Made by a program: the position numbers and the translations under genes. DNA of 7,714 bases from an uncultured Clostridia bacterium (GTDB lineage: Bacteria; Bacillota; Clostridia; Christensenellales; CAG-138): NCBI GenBank assembly GCA_937894955.1, contig CALAXO010000122.1:1-7714 (forward strand), given 5' to 3'. This document shows positions 5,376 to 7,714 of the stretch, piece after piece. The notes below the pieces were generated by a model. The model had not been told where the DNA came from, did not search any database, and saw only the letters and a program-made list of their open reading frames with translations. The number at the start of each line of letters is the position of its first letter. The first letter of the stretch is position 1.

Positions 5376-6833
5376 TTACGCATTTGCGGGAAGTTTCCGA
5401 TGTTCACGAATAAGCTTTTGACGCAAATCGTACAGCCCATCGGAATAGTCGACTTTATAAACATGCGGGTTCAGCAAACGCTTGCTTTCCTCCCAGAGAG
5501 TGTCAAGCTCCTGCTTTGCATATGCCTGAATCTGTTGAATCGTCGGACAGTTGTAAACCTGTTTTCCGTCTATAAAAATCGGCACAAGCAGCTCACGCAT
5601 TGTGTAATCCGTCAGGGTCATGCGCTTATATGTCTGTTCGGGGTGATAAATCGTGAGTGGTTTTGTTGTGTCGAACTTTTCATCACGCAAAGCGATAAGG
5701 TCGGCAATCGCCATATGATCTTTGTCATACAGGCGATAAACTGTTTTAATGCCCGGGTTTGTGATTTTCACACTATTTTCCGACAGCTTGATTTTCGGAT
5801 AAACGACGCCGTCAATAATCTCAGCAGACATTTTGTAGACTCCTCCGAGCGCGGGCTTGTCGTTTGAAGTTATGAGCTTTGTTCCCACACCCCAGGTGTT
5901 TATGCAGGCTCCCTGCATTTTCAGGCTGTTGATAAGCGTCTCGTCCAAGTCGCCGGAAACACAAATTTTTGCATTTTCGAACCCGGCTTCATCAAGCATT
6001 TTTCTTGCTTTTTTTGTAAGGTAAGCAAGATCGCCCGAGTCAAGACGGATGCCCGCCGGCTCATAGCCTCTGCTGCGGAGCTCGTTAAAGACTGTTATTG
6101 CATTCGGGACGCCGCTGCGCAGCGTGTCGTACGTGTCAACAAGCAACAGACAATTTCCCGGGAAAATCTCCGCATAGGCACGGAAGGCATCGAGCTCCGT
6201 CGGAAAGCTCATTACCCAGCTGTGTGCATGTGTGCCGAGAACGGGGATGTTGAAAAGCTGACCCGTGAGAACATTGCTTGTGCCGCAGCAGCCGCCGACA
6301 ACGGCAGCACGTGCACCGTAGTTTCCTGCATCCGGACCCTGTGCGCGGCGCAGACCGAATTCCATTACGGCATCACCCTTTGCAGCGTAGCAGACGCGGC
6401 TTGCCTTTGTTGCGATAAGCGTTTGGTGGTTGACAAGGTTCAGCAACGCCGTTTCAACGAGCTGTGCCTCTATTATCGGCGCAATGACGCGAACGAGCGG
6501 TTCGTAGGGATAAACAAGGGTTCCCTCTTCCATTGCGTAAATTTCACCCGTGAAATGCAGTTCACGAAGTGTGCTTAAAAACGACTCGTCAAAAAGATTA
6601 AGTGAGCGCAGGTAAGCAACATCTTCCTCCGAGAAATGCAGATCATTGATATATTCAACGATAGATTCCGTGCCTGCCATTACCGCATAGGAAGAATTTG
6701 CTTTTGTATCGCGGAAAAAAAGGTCAAAAACCGCTTTGTTGCCCGCCATGCCCTTTTTAAAATAGCCATACATCATGGTCAGCTGATAAAGGTCCGTCAT
6801 CATGGTCAGGTTGCGGCTGCTCATTATGCTCAT
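5376..6833 (-). CDS. pncB: Nicotinate phosphoribosyltransferase
   Basis: Converts nicotinate and phosphoribosyl pyrophosphate, with ATP hydrolysis, to nicotinate mononucleotide in the Preiss-Handler NAD salvage route in the cytosol. The 485-residue length fits the Firmicutes form. Visible motifs are TDLYQLTMMYGY (13-24), FGLRRAQGPDAG (159-170), GTHAHSWVMSFP (200-211) carrying the conserved His region that is phosphorylated in the family, VDTYDTLRSG (232-241), GIRLDSGDLA (261-270), VSGDLDE (292-298) and WGVGTKL (314-320). The start ATG has AAAGGA 11 nt upstream; a second in-frame ATG lies three codons later. The gene lies 85 nt after the DUF1292 gene with no clear terminator between, and ends 49 nt before the lipoprotein start, suggesting a shared transcript. 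The upstream TATAAA (6864-6859) lacks a good -35 box. Confidence 0.97.
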   Translation of the reverse strand: MSIMSSRNLTMMTDLYQLTMMYGYFKKGMAGNKAVFDLFFRDTKANSSYAVMAGTESIVEYINDLHFSEEDVAYLRSLNLFDESFLSTLRELHFTGEIYAMEEGTLVYPYEPLVRVIAPIIEAQLVETALLNLVNHQTLIATKASRVCYAAKGDAVMEFGLRRAQGPDAGNYGARAAVVGGCCGTSNVLTGQLFNIPVLGTHAHSWVMSFPTELDAFRAYAEIFPGNCLLLVDTYDTLRSGVPNAITVFNELRSRGYEPAGIRLDSGDLAYLTKKARKMLDEAGFENAKICVSGDLDETLINSLKMQGACINTWGVGTKLITSNDKPALGGVYKMSAEIIDGVVYPKIKLSENSVKITNPGIKTVYRLYDKDHMAIADLIALRDEKFDTTKPLTIYHPEQTYKRMTLTDYTMRELLVPIFIDGKQVYNCPTIQQIQAYAKQELDTLWEESKRLLNPHVYKVDYSDGLYDLRQKLIREHRKLPANA

Positions 6834-6918
6834 TTGTGGTTGAATCCTTTCGGGGGTATTTATATGGTTAAAACTGTCGGAGATACACTGAATAATTCAC
6901 TTTTCGGGAATCAGCAAA

Positions 6919-7182
6919 TCAGTTCTCGTCAGTGCTGCGTTTTTGATATTTCTTAAAAACATCATCAAGCGTTTTTTCGTCATCGATACCGACAAGGGTT
7001 TTTTCCTCCCCTTCGCCTGTTTCACGCAAAATTACATATTCGAGTTCATCGCTGTCATCATCAACCGGAAGCAAAACATAGTAGTTTTCGCCTTTATGTT
7101 CGATAATGTCCATAATATCAAACTCTATTTCATTTTCATCCTCATCGATAAGGATAATGCTGTTGTAAAGCTGTTCTTCCAA
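6919..7182 (-). CDS. DUF1292 (YrzB-type) small acidic protein, TTG start
   Basis: An 87-residue, strongly acidic cytosolic protein. It shows the DUF1292 pattern: IILIDEDENEIEFDIMDIIEH, then GENYYVLLPVDDD, EYVILRETGEGEE, and the closing IDDEKTLDDVFKKYQK. The family is widespread in Firmicutes, often near yrrK/ruvX and mltG-like genes, and has no established biochemical function. Here the neighbours are fba upstream and pncB downstream. The start is TTG at 7180-7182. It is preceded by AGGAG at good spacing (8 nt), and the first in-frame ATG would remove the first conserved block, so the TTG is well supported. Confidence 0.88.
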   Translation of the reverse strand: MEEQLYNSIILIDEDENEIEFDIMDIIEHKGENYYVLLPVDDDSDELEYVILRETGEGEEKTLVGIDDEKTLDDVFKKYQKRSTDEN

Positions 7183-7377
7183 ACTCTGCTCTCCTGTGTT
7201 TGTATTTTGCTCCGCGGCGACAAATTCTGCCTAATAATGCAGTAATATGCAGCAAGCAGCACAAAAAGCCGTTTGATCGGCACAATGCACTGCCGCTGCA
7301 TATATCGTACATTAAGTATGCACTGTTCGGGCATCACACAAATAGCCGCGTGATTGCTGCTTGAATGTGTTTTTTTG
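7183..7377 (-). other. Intergenic region between fba and the DUF1292 gene
   Basis: This 195-nt stretch has several short repeats of ATGCA/TGCAT (for example near 7228, 7238, 7285, 7297 and 7318). It also has a hairpin ATCACAC/GCGTGAT (7333-7354, 7 bp including one G-U pair) and a weak GCCG/CGGC hairpin followed on the minus strand by five Ts (about 7263-7281). The last could be a poor terminator for fba. No convincing promoter for the DUF1292 gene was found, so read-through from fba remains possible. Confidence 0.4.
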
Positions 7378-7714
7378 TTATGCCTTGCCGCTGCAGCCGA
7401 GAACGTCAACAATCTTGTGGCGAACCATCTCTTTGATGGCAGCGCGGGCAGGCTTGAGATACTGGCGGGGATCGAAATGAGAGGGGTAATCATCGAAGTA
7501 TTTGCGGATGGTGCCGGTCATTGCAAGGCGAAGGTCGCTGTCGATATTAATCTTGCAGACTGCCATGCTTGCTGCCTTGCGGAGCATATCCTCGGGTACG
7601 CCGATTGCATCGGGCATGTTTCCGCCGTGTTCGTTTATCATCTTGACAAATTCGGGAACAACGGAGCTTGCACCGTGCAGAACGATCGGGAAACCGGGAA
7701 GACGCTGTTCAACT
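7378..7714 (-). CDS. fba: Class II fructose-bisphosphate aldolase, C-terminal part (5' end outside window)
   Basis: The minus-strand frame is open from the right edge to a TAA at 7378-7380, giving the last 111 residues. It catalyses the reversible cleavage of fructose 1,6-bisphosphate to dihydroxyacetone phosphate and glyceraldehyde 3-phosphate in cytosolic glycolysis and gluconeogenesis, using divalent zinc. Counting from the edge, the fragment holds GFPIVLHGASSV (7-18), whose His13 is a zinc ligand and whose Gly/Ser bind phosphate, then GGNMPDAIGVPEDMLRKA (30-47), and KINIDSDLRLA (54-64), the substrate-binding strand. The C-terminal helix region YFDDYPSHFDPRQYLKPAR (72-90) is typical of the class. 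A shorter frame beginning at an internal ATG (7641) is not the true start, because conserved sequence continues upstream of it. Its product feeds GAPDH, encoded by gap in the same window. Confidence 0.96.
   Translation of the reverse strand, partial: VEQRLPGFPIVLHGASSVVPEFVKMINEHGGNMPDAIGVPEDMLRKAASMAVCKINIDSDLRLAMTGTIRKYFDDYPSHFDPRQYLKPARAAIKEMVRHKIVDVLGCSGKA

Noticed and set aside
6859..6887. Possible pncB promoter (TATAAA with an upstream hexamer)
   Set aside because: The hexamer at the right distance is TGTATC, a poor -35 match. Read-through from the DUF1292 gene is as likely.
1..7714. Mobile element, CRISPR array, tRNA or rRNA
   Set aside because: No transposase, integrase, long terminal repeats, spaced repeat array, cloverleaf or rRNA-like sequence could be recognised on either strand.

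Overview
The window reads as chromosomal DNA from a low-to-mid GC Gram-positive bacterium of the Firmicutes. A clostridial gut lineage such as the Oscillospirales/Ruminococcaceae is likely. The evidence is the set of genes: a YrzB-type DUF1292 protein, a Firmicutes-length nicotinate phosphoribosyltransferase, class II aldolase, GAPDH, strong AGGAGG ribosome binding sites, consensus sigma-A promoters and intrinsic terminators. The taxonomic placement is inference; there is no rRNA or tRNA here to confirm it.

Layout. Positions 1-237 (+) hold the 3' end of a gene whose product ends in an FtsZ-type C-terminal peptide. An intrinsic terminator follows at 259-306. Positions 307-777 contain no large gene. 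They hold a near-perfect sigma-A promoter (366-395) followed by a leader of about 375 nt, with candidate leader peptides, a long hairpin and an intrinsic terminator (630-670) that lies upstream of the next start codon. This looks like a transcription-attenuation leader. It serves a 491-residue ABC-F ATPase of the Lsa type (778-2253, +), the family that protects ribosomes against lincosamides, streptogramin A and pleuromutilins. A perfect 11-bp hairpin at 2311-2360 closes that gene and probably also ends the convergent gap gene.

Everything from 2395 to the right edge is on the minus strand. In transcription order (right to left) it is: fba (class II fructose-bisphosphate aldolase, 5' end outside the window), a DUF1292 small acidic protein with a TTG start, pncB (nicotinate phosphoribosyltransferase), a putative lipoprotein, a GtrB-like family 2 glycosyltransferase with its own promoter, and gap (glyceraldehyde-3-phosphate dehydrogenase) with its own promoter. 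fba and gap are glycolytic and pncB supplies NAD, the cofactor of GAPDH, so this side is mostly central metabolism. The spacing suggests DUF1292-pncB-lipoprotein may be co-transcribed, whereas the glycosyltransferase and gap are separate units.

The most interesting features are the leader and predicted attenuator of the Lsa-like gene, the shortened inter-domain tip of that ABC-F protein, and a C-terminal extension with five consecutive cysteines on GAPDH. No mobile element, CRISPR array, rRNA or tRNA was recognised.
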